A stretch of DNA of 64,000 bases from Ilumatobacteraceae bacterium (GTDB taxonomy: Bacteria; Actinomycetota; Acidimicrobiia; Acidimicrobiales; Iamiaceae). The stretch covers positions 23,166 to 87,165 of the forward strand of contig JAOBWH010000173.1 in NCBI GenBank assembly GCA_025463265.1, given 5' to 3'. Each line of letters starts with the position of its first letter. The stretch's first letter is position 1. Made by a program: the position numbers and the translations under genes. The notes beneath the pieces are model-generated. The model did not search any database and was not told the origin of the DNA. It worked only from the letters and a program-made list of their open reading frames with translations. Of this stretch, positions 7,766 through 15,754 are shown one piece after another.

Positions 7766-9421
7766 TCAGGCCTCCTGGAGGCGGTTGCGGAGCTCGAACT
7801 TCATGACCTTGCCGCCGGCGTTGAACGGCAGCTCGTCCACCACGACGACGCGCTTGGGCGCCTTGTAGTTCGCCATGTTCTCTCGTGACCAGGCGATGAT
7901 CTCGGCCGGGTCGGGGTCGGTGCCGGTGGCGGCGACCACGAACGCGGCGGCCACCTCGCCCATGCGCTCGTCAGGGATGCCGATCACTGCCACCTGGGCG
8001 ATGTGCGGGTGGCCGAGGAGGAGGTTCTCGATCTCGGCCGGGTAGGCGTTGAACCCGCCGACGATGAACAGGTCCTTCATGCGGTCGGTGATGCGGAGGT
8101 AGCCGCGCTCGTCCATGACCCCGACGTCGCCGGTGTGGAGCCAGCCGTCGGCGTCGATGGTCTCGGCGGTGGCGTCGGGGTTCTCGAAGTAGCCCTGCAT
8201 CACGTTGTAGCCACGGATGACCACCTCGCCCGCCTCCCCGGCCGGGAGGGCCGTCCCGTCGTCGCCCACGACCAGGACCTCGATCCCCGGCATGGCTCGC
8301 CCAGAGGTGGTGGCGATGGTGGTGGCATCGTCGGTGCGGCGGCACATCGTGGCGAACCCGCAGCCCTCGGTGAGCCCGTAGGCCGTGACCACGGTGTCGA
8401 ACCCGAGGTCGTCGCGCATCTGCTCCACGAGGCTCACCGGCACCGAGGCGGCCCCGGTCACCGCGAGGCGGAGGCTCGACGAGTCGAGCTGGCCACGGTC
8501 GGGGTGGTTGAGGATGGTCTGGAAGAGCGTCGGCGGCCCGGGCACCATCGAGATGCGCTGCTCGGTGATGAGCCCCATCGCCGTGGGTACGTCGAACACG
8601 GGCATCGGCACGAGGACGCAGCCGGTGACGAGCCAGGCGATGATGCCGGCCTTGTACCCGAACGAGTGGAAGAACGGGTTGATGGCGAGGTAGCGGTCCG
8701 GCTGGTCGAGCCCGACGACGTTCGCCCAGGTGGCGACGGTGCGCAGGGTCTGCCCGTTGGTGCAGATCACGCCCTTGGGCTTGCCGGTGGTTCCGGACGT
8801 GAAGAGCAGGTCGGCCACCGTGTCGGGCGTCAGCTGGGCCCGTCGTGCCGTCACCGACAGATCGGTGACGGCATCGGCCTCACCGGAGCCCACGAAGTCC
8901 TCCCACCGCTCGCTGCCCGCGGGCAGCTCCTGGCCGGCCTCGGTCTTGAGCACCACGATGCGCTCGAGGTGGGGCAGATCGTGGCCATCGAGCATGGCGA
9001 CGTAGCGGTTGTCGAGGAACCCGTCGACGGTCACGAGGATGCGGGCCCGGCTGCGGGCCAGGATGTCCGCCGCCTCGGCCCCCTTGAACCGGGTGTTGAG
9101 CGGCACCAGGACCGCACCGACCGACTGGAGGCCGAACAGGGCGACCACCCATTCGGCGCAGTTCGGCGCCCAGATCGCCACCCGGTCGCCGATCTCGATG
9201 CCGGCGGCGAGGTACGCCCTGGCGGCATGGTCCACCTCGCGCCCGAGGTCGCTCCAGGACCAGGCGAGGGACCCGTCGACGAGCGCCTCTCGGTCCCCGC
9301 CCCGGGCGACCGCATCGGCGACGGCAGCAGCGATGGTCCCCCAGCGCAGGTCGGCTCGGGGATCGTCGCCGTCGGGATCGACGCCGGGATCGACGTCGGC
9401 AGGAGCGGTGGGATCGGTCAC
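7766..9421 (-). CDS. AMP-forming acyl-CoA synthetase (FadD-like)
   Basis: 551 residues from GTG 9421, which overlaps the preceding gene as GTGA. It activates a carboxylic acid to its CoA thioester through an acyl-adenylate. Landmarks are the P-loop-like A3 motif TSGTTGKPKG (208-217), YGLTEG (A5), GWLHTGD (A7), the hinge and binding region ITDRMKDLFIVGGFNAYPAEIE (A8) and the catalytic Lys near the end (AGGKVMK). The family includes medium- and long-chain fatty, terpenoid and steroid side-chain ligases. Substrate choice cannot be read here, but operon context points to catabolism. Confidence 0.9.
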   Translation of the reverse strand: MTDPTAPADVDPGVDPDGDDPRADLRWGTIAAAVADAVARGGDREALVDGSLAWSWSDLGREVDHAARAYLAAGIEIGDRVAIWAPNCAEWVVALFGLQSVGAVLVPLNTRFKGAEAADILARSRARILVTVDGFLDNRYVAMLDGHDLPHLERIVVLKTEAGQELPAGSERWEDFVGSGEADAVTDLSVTARRAQLTPDTVADLLFTSGTTGKPKGVICTNGQTLRTVATWANVVGLDQPDRYLAINPFFHSFGYKAGIIAWLVTGCVLVPMPVFDVPTAMGLITEQRISMVPGPPTLFQTILNHPDRGQLDSSSLRLAVTGAASVPVSLVEQMRDDLGFDTVVTAYGLTEGCGFATMCRRTDDATTIATTSGRAMPGIEVLVVGDDGTALPAGEAGEVVIRGYNVMQGYFENPDATAETIDADGWLHTGDVGVMDERGYLRITDRMKDLFIVGGFNAYPAEIENLLLGHPHIAQVAVIGIPDERMGEVAAAFVVAATGTDPDPAEIIAWSRENMANYKAPKRVVVVDELPFNAGGKVMKFELRNRLQEA

Positions 9422-10056
9422 GACGGGTCCTCCGGGGCGGTGGTCCACGCCCTCACCAGGTCGTCGACCGTGGTGACCGTGGCGAGGAGCGAGAGCGTGT
9501 GGTCGACGACGGCGTCGGCGTAGGCGGCGGGCAGGCCGCACACCCCATCTCGGGGCAGGACCACCTGGTAGCCGTGGTTCACCGCGTCCATCACCAGGTT
9601 GGTGACGGCGACGTTCACCGAGACCCCGGTGACGATGAGCGTGGTCACCCCGAGGTTCCGGAGGATCGGGTCGAGGTCGGTGCCCGCCATCGGGCTGAGG
9701 CCGTGCAGGCGGTTCAGCACCAGGTCCTCGGGCTCGGGTCCGAGCGCCGGGACCACCTCGGACTCGAACGATCCGGGCAGCAGGGTCACCGGCGACCGGC
9801 GGACGGCGAGGAACAACCGGGCGTTGGCGTTCGAGCCGGCTCCGTCCGGGCGCCGCGACGCCGTGGCGTGGATCACCGGCACGCCCGCCGCCCGGGCCGC
9901 ACCGCACAGCACCGCCAGCCGCTCGATGACCGGCGCCGCCGCGGCGGCGAGCTCCGGAAGGGCCGAACGATCGCCCACGACGCCGTTCTGCACCTCGGAG
10001 GTGACGACGGCGGTGGTTCCAGGAGCGACCAGGGACGCGAGCGACGGTGCGGGCAC
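9418..10056 (-). CDS. Isochorismatase-fold protein lacking the usual catalytic triad
   Basis: 212 residues from GTG 10056, with a TACGCT -10 box 8 nt upstream (leaderless). The fold is that of the isochorismatase/cysteine hydrolase family, with the TG-x-N-x-V core at 143-151. However the three usual catalytic positions look replaced: Asp by Glu21 in TSEVQNG, Lys by about Arg116 in LVLNRLHG, and the nucleophile Cys by Ala150 in TGVSVNVAV. It may therefore be a binding protein, or act by different chemistry. It is the first gene of the operon with the acyl-CoA ligase, DoxX and TetR. Confidence 0.82.
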   Translation of the reverse strand: MPAPSLASLVAPGTTAVVTSEVQNGVVGDRSALPELAAAAAPVIERLAVLCGAARAAGVPVIHATASRRPDGAGSNANARLFLAVRRSPVTLLPGSFESEVVPALGPEPEDLVLNRLHGLSPMAGTDLDPILRNLGVTTLIVTGVSVNVAVTNLVMDAVNHGYQVVLPRDGVCGLPAAYADAVVDHTLSLLATVTTVDDLVRAWTTAPEDPS

Positions 10057-10064
10057 GGCTGGCG

Positions 10065-10086
10065 AGCGTATCTGACGGCCCGTCAG
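10065..10086 (-). promoter_or_regulatory. Promoter with CTGACGG-C-CCGTCAG operator
   Basis: The -10 hexamer TACGCT (minus strand, 10065-10070) sits 8 nt before the GTG start. One base further upstream is a perfect 15-bp palindrome at 10072-10086, with 7-bp arms and one central base. The same palindrome recurs at 12048 and, with a one-pair deviation, at 17248. Confidence 0.65.
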
Positions 10087-10208
10087 GACGATGCGGCCGC
10101 ACCACAGCCGCGCGCGGACACGGGACCGGTCTGCGCCGTAGCGTCGCGATCGCAAGCGGGACGTCGGTGGCACGGAGCGTGGGTGCCACCTCGACAGACG
10201 AGGTGCGA

Positions 10209-11303
10209 ATGGCGGACTACGAGCCCTTCCCCACGGGAGCGAACGAGGTGGAGGACCGCTCGCTCAAGAAGCGGGTCCTCGGGTGCTTCGGGTGCGGCGG
10301 GCTGAGCGTGCTGGGGTTCTTCGGCGTGGTGATCCTGCTCATCGGCGGGCTCGGCACCGGTGCCGGCGGCTGCGACACCGACGTCGGTGACCCCGGCGAA
10401 GGCACGGCATCGCTCCGCCTGCCCGTGGATGTCGCCCCCCGGACCGATCTGGCCGATGGCACCGAGGTGCGGGTCACCAGCGACGAGTTCGACGCCGACG
10501 CCGTGGTCGGGGTGGCGGTCTGCCTCCGTGCCGCCGATACCGAGCGGCGCGGAGTCAAGGCCTGCGACGAGGCCCAGGGCGCGCGCTACGCCACCACCGA
10601 CGACGGGAGCCTGGACGCCACCTACCCGGTGCCCCGCGTCATCACGGTCGGCGGCAAGGCGTACGACTGCGCCGCCGAGGCCGAGCGCTGCATCGTGGTC
10701 GCCGCCGACGCCAACGACTACGACCGCTCCGGCGGGCGCGCCATCACGTTCGCCACCGGCCTCCCCGAGGTGGAGCCCAGCTCCCGGTCCGGCCGCGCCG
10801 AGTCCGACTACCTGCCGATCGGCTCGCAACCCGCAGTGGGCGGGGGCCCGGTGGCGGCGGGCACGGCGCTGACGGTCCTGGCCTCGGGCTTCCAGCCCGA
10901 CGAGCCCCTCCTGATCGCCTACTGCACGGCCGATCTCGAGGACGACGGCGTGGTCGATTCGTGCGAACCGGAGGACGCGGCCGGCGCCGCCTCGGCGATC
11001 ATGTTGCAGTCGGTCTCGGGCCGCTTCCTCCGCGCCGACGCCAGCGGCGCCTTCACCACGACGCTCCCGGCGCGTGCGGCCATCGTCCCCTTCGGCTCGG
11101 ACATGGGTCGGGCGCTGGACGCCTACGGGTCCCGGAACGACCCGACCACCTCGACCTCTCGGCCCGCCGGCTCCACCACGACCACCCGGCCTCCCAAGGG
11201 GAGCGTCCGCTGCACGGCCACCACGGGCGGGTGCTCGATCGTGATCGCCGCGGCCGCCGACACGAAGCGGTCTGCCGTCCTCCCCTACGTCGTGTCCCCG
11301 TGA
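10209..11303 (+). CDS. Membrane-anchored neocarzinostatin-like protein
   Basis: 364 residues. A cytoplasmic N-terminus is followed by one membrane segment (about 27-50). The extracellular part begins with a neocarzinostatin-like Ig domain (about 65-190): a VRVTSDEF strand, VAVCLRA, a CDEA segment, then YPVPRVITVGGKAYDC and a second cysteine pair before ITFATGLP. A second, weaker repeat follows (220-364) with a Thr/Pro-rich tract near 310-325. The order of Cys residues and the DG-x-Y-x-VPR pattern match that family, known from antitumour chromoproteins and many secreted actinobacterial proteins. No chromophore genes are nearby. ATG 10209 follows GAGGTG; the role is unknown. Confidence 0.72.
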   Translation: MADYEPFPTGANEVEDRSLKKRVLGCFGCGGLSVLGFFGVVILLIGGLGTGAGGCDTDVGDPGEGTASLRLPVDVAPRTDLADGTEVRVTSDEFDADAVVGVAVCLRAADTERRGVKACDEAQGARYATTDDGSLDATYPVPRVITVGGKAYDCAAEAERCIVVAADANDYDRSGGRAITFATGLPEVEPSSRSGRAESDYLPIGSQPAVGGGPVAAGTALTVLASGFQPDEPLLIAYCTADLEDDGVVDSCEPEDAAGAASAIMLQSVSGRFLRADASGAFTTTLPARAAIVPFGSDMGRALDAYGSRNDPTTSTSRPAGSTTTTRPPKGSVRCTATTGGCSIVIAAAADTKRSAVLPYVVSP

Positions 11304-11364
11304 CCGGCCTCGACGGCCGTGGGTGCCGCCCGTCGAGCTGACCGGCGGGCCGTAGCCTCGTCGC

Positions 11365-11961
11365 ATGGGCAAGGCCGTGGGAGGGGCGAGCGCCGTCGGG
11401 TGCGGGGCGGTCGGTCTGGTCGGCCTGCTGATCGGCGTCGGTCTCACGCTCTGGCTCGGTTCCATGGCGCTGACCGGGTCGACCGGCGGCGACCCCCGTC
11501 CCGCCACCACGCTGGCGGGCCCGACCACGTCCACCGCCCCGCCCTCGACGCTCGACGACCGGTCTGATGCCGGGCTCCCGCCGGAGGCGACCGTCGTCGT
11601 GCTCGCCGGGAACGACTTCGATGACGGCGGGCGGATCACCGTCCGGGGATCGGGGTTCCCGGTCGGGCCGATCGCCGTGACGATGTGCCTGGCCGACACG
11701 CCCCTGGCCGCCGATGCGCGCTGCGACGCCACGACCCGCGTGCCCATCGCCACCGGTCCCGACGGCGGGTGGACCCTCGTGTACCCCGCTCCCCGGGTCA
11801 TCACGGTCGCCCGGGTCGCCTACGACTGCGCCGCCGTCCCCGGCGGGTGCGCCGTCCTCGCCCAGCTCGACTCCCGCACCGACGACGTCGGGGTGTCCGC
11901 CCGGGTCACCTTCGCCACCGGGCTGCCCCCGGTGGACGCGATGGCGCCGCCGACCGGCTGA
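11365..11961 (+). CDS. Second membrane-anchored neocarzinostatin-like protein
   Basis: 198 residues, a shorter paralogue of the preceding gene. A membrane segment at about 10-33 is followed by a Thr/Pro-rich stalk (45-70), then one Ig-like domain with ITVRGSGF, VTMCLAD, a CDAT segment, YPAPRVITVARVAYDC, a Gly-Gly-Cys and VTFATGLP. The shared order of cysteines and the YP-x-PRVITV core argue for duplication. A TAGCCT -10 box lies 6 nt before the ATG, so it has its own leaderless promoter, 61 nt after the neighbour. Function unknown; an envelope binding role is the simplest guess. Confidence 0.72.
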   Translation: MGKAVGGASAVGCGAVGLVGLLIGVGLTLWLGSMALTGSTGGDPRPATTLAGPTTSTAPPSTLDDRSDAGLPPEATVVVLAGNDFDDGGRITVRGSGFPVGPIAVTMCLADTPLAADARCDATTRVPIATGPDGGWTLVYPAPRVITVARVAYDCAAVPGGCAVLAQLDSRTDDVGVSARVTFATGLPPVDAMAPPTG

Positions 11962-12041
11962 CGCCGCGGCACGGCCGAGCGCCCCCGAACCGAGCAGGGC
12001 CGGGCCTGCATCGGCCCGGACGATGTCCCGGTCGCACCCGC

Positions 12042-12063
12042 TACAATCTGACGGTCCGTCAGA
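12042..12063 (+). promoter_or_regulatory. TACAAT promoter with perfect 17-bp operator
   Basis: TACAAT (12042-12047) is a good -10 box. It runs directly into TCTGACGGTCCGTCAGA (12047-12063), a perfect 17-bp palindrome with one central base. The operator covers the expected transcription start, 23 nt before the amidohydrolase GTG, a classic repressor arrangement. Confidence 0.7.
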
Positions 12064-12085
12064 AACCCGTGAGAGGGGCGCCCCC

Positions 12086-13336
12086 GTGGCCGAGCTGCCG
12101 AAGATCATCAGCGTGGACGACCACGTCGTGGAGCCCGCCCACGTGTGGCAGGAGTACCTCCCCCAGAAGTTCAAGGCCGACGGCCCCCGCATCGAGCGGC
12201 GCGGCGTCGGCGCCATGAAGCACATCGGGGGCGGCGCCTACGAGCAGGAGTTCGACGCCGACGGCCGACCGGCGGACTGCTGGGTCTTCGGGGACCTCGT
12301 CTACATCCACAAGCGCCACGTCGCCGCCGTCGGGTACTCCCGCGACGAGATGACCATGACGCCCATGACCTACGACGAGATGCGCCCCGGTTGCTACGAC
12401 CCCAAGGCGCGGGTCGAGGATCAGGAGGTGAACCACGTCGAGGCCTCGCTCTGCTTCCCGTCGTTCCCCCGGTTCTGCGGCCAGACCTTCACCGAGCACC
12501 CCGACCGGGAGATGGGCCTGGCCTGCGTCGAGGCGTACAACAACTGGATGGTCGAGGAGTGGTGCGGCGATTCCGACGGCGCCCTCATCCCGCTGATCAT
12601 CGTGCCGCTGTGGGACGCCGAGCTGGCCGCTGCCGAGATCCGGCGCAACGCCGAGCGCGGCGTCCACGCCGTCACCTTCTCCGAGGTGCCCTCGCACCTG
12701 GGGCTGCCGTCGATCCACTCCGGGTTCTGGGACCCGTTCTTCGCTGCCTGCGAGGAGACCGAGACCACCATCAACATGCACATCGGTTCGTCGTCGCGGA
12801 TGCCCGCCACGTCCAGCGACGCGCCCGTCGCCGTCGCCGCCTCGCTGTCATTCAACAACTCCATGGCGTCGCTCAGCGACTGGCTGTTCTCCGGCAACCT
12901 GGTGAAGTTCCCGAAGCTCACCCTCGCCTACTCCGAGGGCCAGATCGGCTGGCTCCCCTACATCCTCGAGCGCGTCGACGACGTGTGGCGCGAGCACCGG
13001 GCCTGGGGCGGCGTGAAGGACCTGATCCCCGAGCCGCCGTCGAGCTACTACTACCGCAACGTCTACGGCTGCTTCTTCCGCGACCGCCACGGACTCGTGT
13101 CCATCGACGAGGTCGGCGAGGACAACATCACCTTCGAGACCGATTACCCCCACACCGACTCCACGTGGCCCGAGACCAAGCAGGTCGCCGAGAAGCTCGT
13201 CGAGGGTCTCACCGACGAGCAGATCTACAAGGTCATGCGCGGGAACGCGATCGAGATGCTCCACCTCGACCTCGACCGCGACGTCGAGACCACCATGGGC
13301 GTCAAGCGCCGCGCCGCCATCGACCTCCTCGGCTGA
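12086..13336 (+). CDS. Amidohydrolase (amidohydrolase_2 type metal-dependent hydrolase)
   Basis: 416 residues from GTG 12086, preceded by GAGAGGGG. It starts with KIISVDDHVVEP, the metal-binding D-x-H strand of the ACMSD/amidohydrolase_2 family. Further landmarks are INMHIGSSS near 230, LAYSEGQIGWLPYILERVDDVW near 290 and the late metal-site segment TFETDYPHTDSTWP near 350. Members decarboxylate or hydrolyse cyclic and aromatic acids. Many actinobacterial copies sit in steroid or aromatic breakdown regions. Control by the palindrome at 12047 links it to the TetR operon at 6.5-10 kb (inference). Confidence 0.87.
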   Translation: MAELPKIISVDDHVVEPAHVWQEYLPQKFKADGPRIERRGVGAMKHIGGGAYEQEFDADGRPADCWVFGDLVYIHKRHVAAVGYSRDEMTMTPMTYDEMRPGCYDPKARVEDQEVNHVEASLCFPSFPRFCGQTFTEHPDREMGLACVEAYNNWMVEEWCGDSDGALIPLIIVPLWDAELAAAEIRRNAERGVHAVTFSEVPSHLGLPSIHSGFWDPFFAACEETETTINMHIGSSSRMPATSSDAPVAVAASLSFNNSMASLSDWLFSGNLVKFPKLTLAYSEGQIGWLPYILERVDDVWREHRAWGGVKDLIPEPPSSYYYRNVYGCFFRDRHGLVSIDEVGEDNITFETDYPHTDSTWPETKQVAEKLVEGLTDEQIYKVMRGNAIEMLHLDLDRDVETTMGVKRRAAIDLLG

Positions 13337-13358
13337 GCCCGACCGGTACGTTCACCCC

Positions 13359-14171
13359 ATGGCAACCGACCTCCCCGATCTCACCACGATCCGCTACGAG
13401 CAGCGCGGCGCCGTCGGCTGGATCTGGCTCGACCGCCCCGAGAAGTACCACGCCTTCAACCAGGTGATGTGCGATGAGCTGGCGGCGCTGTGGAAGGCGC
13501 TCAAGACCGACGACTCCGTGCGTTCGGTGGTGCTCACCGCCACCGGCGACAAGGCGTTCTGCACCGGCATCGACCGGGACTTCGTGCCCGCCGAAGGTGG
13601 CGTCGAGTACGACTTCTCGCCGTTCACCTACGACGATCCGGGCCAGTACCTCGGCCCCAAGAGCAACGAGTTCTGGAAGCCGGTGGTGTGCGCGGTCAAC
13701 GGCATGGCGTGCGGCGGGGCGTTCTACTTCCTGGGCGAGGTCGACATCCTCATCGCCGCCGACCACGCCACCTTCTTCGACCCGCACGTCACCTACGGCA
13801 TGCCCGCCGTCTACGAGCCGCTGCTGATGCTCCACCGGGGCGTGCCCTTCGGTGAGATCCTCCGCATGACCCTGCTCGGCAACCACGAGCGCCTCTCCGC
13901 AGAGCGGGCGCTGGAGATCGGCCTGGTGTCCGAGGTGGTCCCCAGCGGTGACCTCGAGGCGGCCGCCGCCTGGCTCGCCGACACCATCGCCTCCGCCCCT
14001 GCCGAGCCCATGCAGGCCACGCTGCGGACCCTTTGGGCCGGCCGCGAGCTCAGCCGCCAGCAGGCCCTCGCCCTCGGCAACACCTTCCTCAACCTCGGCA
14101 TGTCCGAGGCGTCCCTCGCCGAGGGCCAGAAGGCCTTCCAGGGCGAGCGGGTCAAGCCCCGCCTGCGCTGA
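13359..14171 (+). CDS. Enoyl-CoA hydratase/isomerase (crotonase family)
   Basis: 270 residues. Crotonase landmarks are IWLDRPEKYHAFN, the oxyanion-hole segments AFCTGIDRDF and NGMACGGAFYFLGEVDILIA, and the C-terminal helices. It hydrates or isomerises an enoyl-CoA or a related CoA ester. The usual second glutamate is not obvious (FDPHVTYGMP), so the exact reaction is open. It follows the amidohydrolase by 22 nt, but TACGTT 6 nt before the ATG suggests an extra leaderless promoter. Its 3' end overlaps the convergent AlkX-type gene by 20 bp. Confidence 0.88.
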   Translation: MATDLPDLTTIRYEQRGAVGWIWLDRPEKYHAFNQVMCDELAALWKALKTDDSVRSVVLTATGDKAFCTGIDRDFVPAEGGVEYDFSPFTYDDPGQYLGPKSNEFWKPVVCAVNGMACGGAFYFLGEVDILIAADHATFFDPHVTYGMPAVYEPLLMLHRGVPFGEILRMTLLGNHERLSAERALEIGLVSEVVPSGDLEAAAAWLADTIASAPAEPMQATLRTLWAGRELSRQQALALGNTFLNLGMSEASLAEGQKAFQGERVKPRLR

Positions 14172-15357
14172 GGAGAGCCGGGGCGAGGTCGCCGTTGGGT
14201 CGGACCTCCACGCCGTCCAGACCGAGGAACGCCGCCAGGCCCGCCAGCTCGGCCACCAGCTCCGCTGCGACCCCCGGCACGTCGATCCCGTCCTCGGCGA
14301 AGGCGCCCTGCACCAGCAAGACGCCGGCCTGGCGGTCGGATTTGAGGTCGACCCGGGCGACGAGCTGGCCGTCGAGGAGGAAGGGCAGGACGTAGTAGCC
14401 GTGGACGCGCTTGGGCTTCGGGACGTAGATCTCGATGCGGTAGCGGAACCCCCAGATGCGCTCGGTGCGGGCCCGCTCCCAGACCAGCGAGTCGAACGGC
14501 GACAGCAGAGCCCGGCCCCGCGGGTTGTTGGGGCGGCGGGCGCCGGGGTGCAGGTAGGCCCTGTCCTTCCAGCCCGCGACCTCGGCCGGCAGCAGACGCC
14601 CCTCGTCGACCAGCTCGCCGAGGAGCACACGCGACTCCGGCACGTTGAGCCGGAAGTAGTCGGCCAGGTCCCGAGCCGTGCCGACGCCGTGGCACCGGGC
14701 TCCGATGACCAGCAGCTCCTTCTTGGCATCGGCGGGCGACGGCGTCGGCGCCTCGATCACCCGCTCCGGCAGCACCCGTTCGGGCAGGTCGTACCAGCGC
14801 TCGAAGTTCGGCCCCCGGCGCGCCGTCAGGTCCCCGCTCCAGAACAGGTACTCCAGGGCGCGCTTGCCGGGGCTCCACGCCCACATGTCGCTGCCGCGCT
14901 CGCCGCCGCCCTCGATCATCCCCGTGGTCAGCGGGCCCCGCTCCCGGATCTGGTCGACGACGGAGCGCACCAGGGCCGGCTCCTCGTGACGGACCGCTGC
15001 GACCCCCTTCCAGGTGCCGCGCCCCTCCCGGGCGTCGTCCATCCGCCAGCGCAGCAGGGGCTGGAGGTCCACGGGGACGTGGGAGGCCTCGTGCGCCCAG
15101 TACTCGAACAGGTCGCCGCCCTTGGTCATCGACGGGATGAGGTCGCGCCGGTGGTCGCCGAGGCGGGCGAACATCGGCAGCTCCTGGGAGCGGACCAGGA
15201 CGTTGACCGAGTCGATCTGGATCAGCCCGACGCGGTCCAGGACCTTCCGGCCGTGCCGGCGGTCCACCGCACCCTTCGGCGCCGGCTCGGCGAAGCCCTG
15301 CGCTCCGAGGGCGATGCGCCGGGCCTGGTCGGCCGAGATCTCCACGGGCGTCGTCAT
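14152..15357 (-). CDS. AlkX/YcaQ-type winged-helix DNA glycosylase
   Basis: 401 residues of the HTH_42 family, three tandem winged helices followed by a beta-barrel end. The catalytic motif is Gln47-x-Asp49 in GLIQIDSVNVL. The Q-x-D form marks the AlkX (YcaQ) branch, which unhooks interstrand crosslinks and N7-alkylated bases, as opposed to Q-x-Q in AlkZ of toxin producers. Other matching segments are FEYWAHEASHVP (90-101) and LLSPFDSLVWERARTERIWGF near 290-310. It is convergent with the enoyl-CoA hydratase gene and looks monocistronic. It is probably a general alkylation-repair enzyme rather than a self-resistance gene, as no toxin cluster is nearby. Confidence 0.82.
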   Translation of the reverse strand: MTTPVEISADQARRIALGAQGFAEPAPKGAVDRRHGRKVLDRVGLIQIDSVNVLVRSQELPMFARLGDHRRDLIPSMTKGGDLFEYWAHEASHVPVDLQPLLRWRMDDAREGRGTWKGVAAVRHEEPALVRSVVDQIRERGPLTTGMIEGGGERGSDMWAWSPGKRALEYLFWSGDLTARRGPNFERWYDLPERVLPERVIEAPTPSPADAKKELLVIGARCHGVGTARDLADYFRLNVPESRVLLGELVDEGRLLPAEVAGWKDRAYLHPGARRPNNPRGRALLSPFDSLVWERARTERIWGFRYRIEIYVPKPKRVHGYYVLPFLLDGQLVARVDLKSDRQAGVLLVQGAFAEDGIDVPGVAAELVAELAGLAAFLGLDGVEVRPNGDLAPALLSAGGA

Positions 15358-15552
15358 GGGCCGCCCATCATGCCGGGTCCCCGTCCCATCCGTCAGCGGA
15401 GATCGGACACGGAGTCCAGTTCGGTCCCCGTCGCCGTCCGATGCGCTCGACGTGGCCTTCGACGACGAGCTCCGAGCCGGGCCGGTCGCTGCCTCGGAGC
15501 GAGCGGGTCCGGTCGGGCAGGATGGGCGCACGTCTCCCGGAGGATCCGCCCC

Positions 15553-15711
15553 ATGCGCCGCCGCACCCGCACCGCCATCGCTGCGATCGTCCTGACCGCC
15601 GGGCTCGCCTCGCTCGCCGCGTGCGGTGGGCGCAGCCCCGATGGCGGCAACCCGGGCAACCCGGCCGGCGACACGACGACCACCACCACCGCCACCATCC
15701 CGGGCAGCTGA
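15553..15711 (+). CDS. Very small lipoprotein
   Basis: 52 residues. Positively charged start (MRRRTRT), hydrophobic stretch, and the lipobox LAAC, giving a mature lipid-anchored peptide of only about 30 residues that is rich in Gly, Asn, Pro and Thr (six consecutive Thr). A GGAGG site lies 8 nt before the ATG. Nothing else can be said of function; it may be a cell-wall spacer or a decayed lipoprotein. It precedes the AMP-ligase gene on the same strand by 43 nt. Confidence 0.65.
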   Translation: MRRRTRTAIAAIVLTAGLASLAACGGRSPDGGNPGNPAGDTTTTTTATIPGS

Positions 15712-15754
15712 CGGCCCACCACCTGGCAGCGGGACCTCGCTAACGTCGGCAGCC

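Noticed and set aside
10209..11961. Enediyne resistance or biosynthesis locus
   Set aside because: No polyketide synthase or chromophore genes are nearby; only the fold is shared.
15709..15719. TGACGGCCC half of the CTGACGG palindrome before the second AMP ligase
   Set aside because: The second half is missing, and the TGA is the stop of the small lipoprotein gene.
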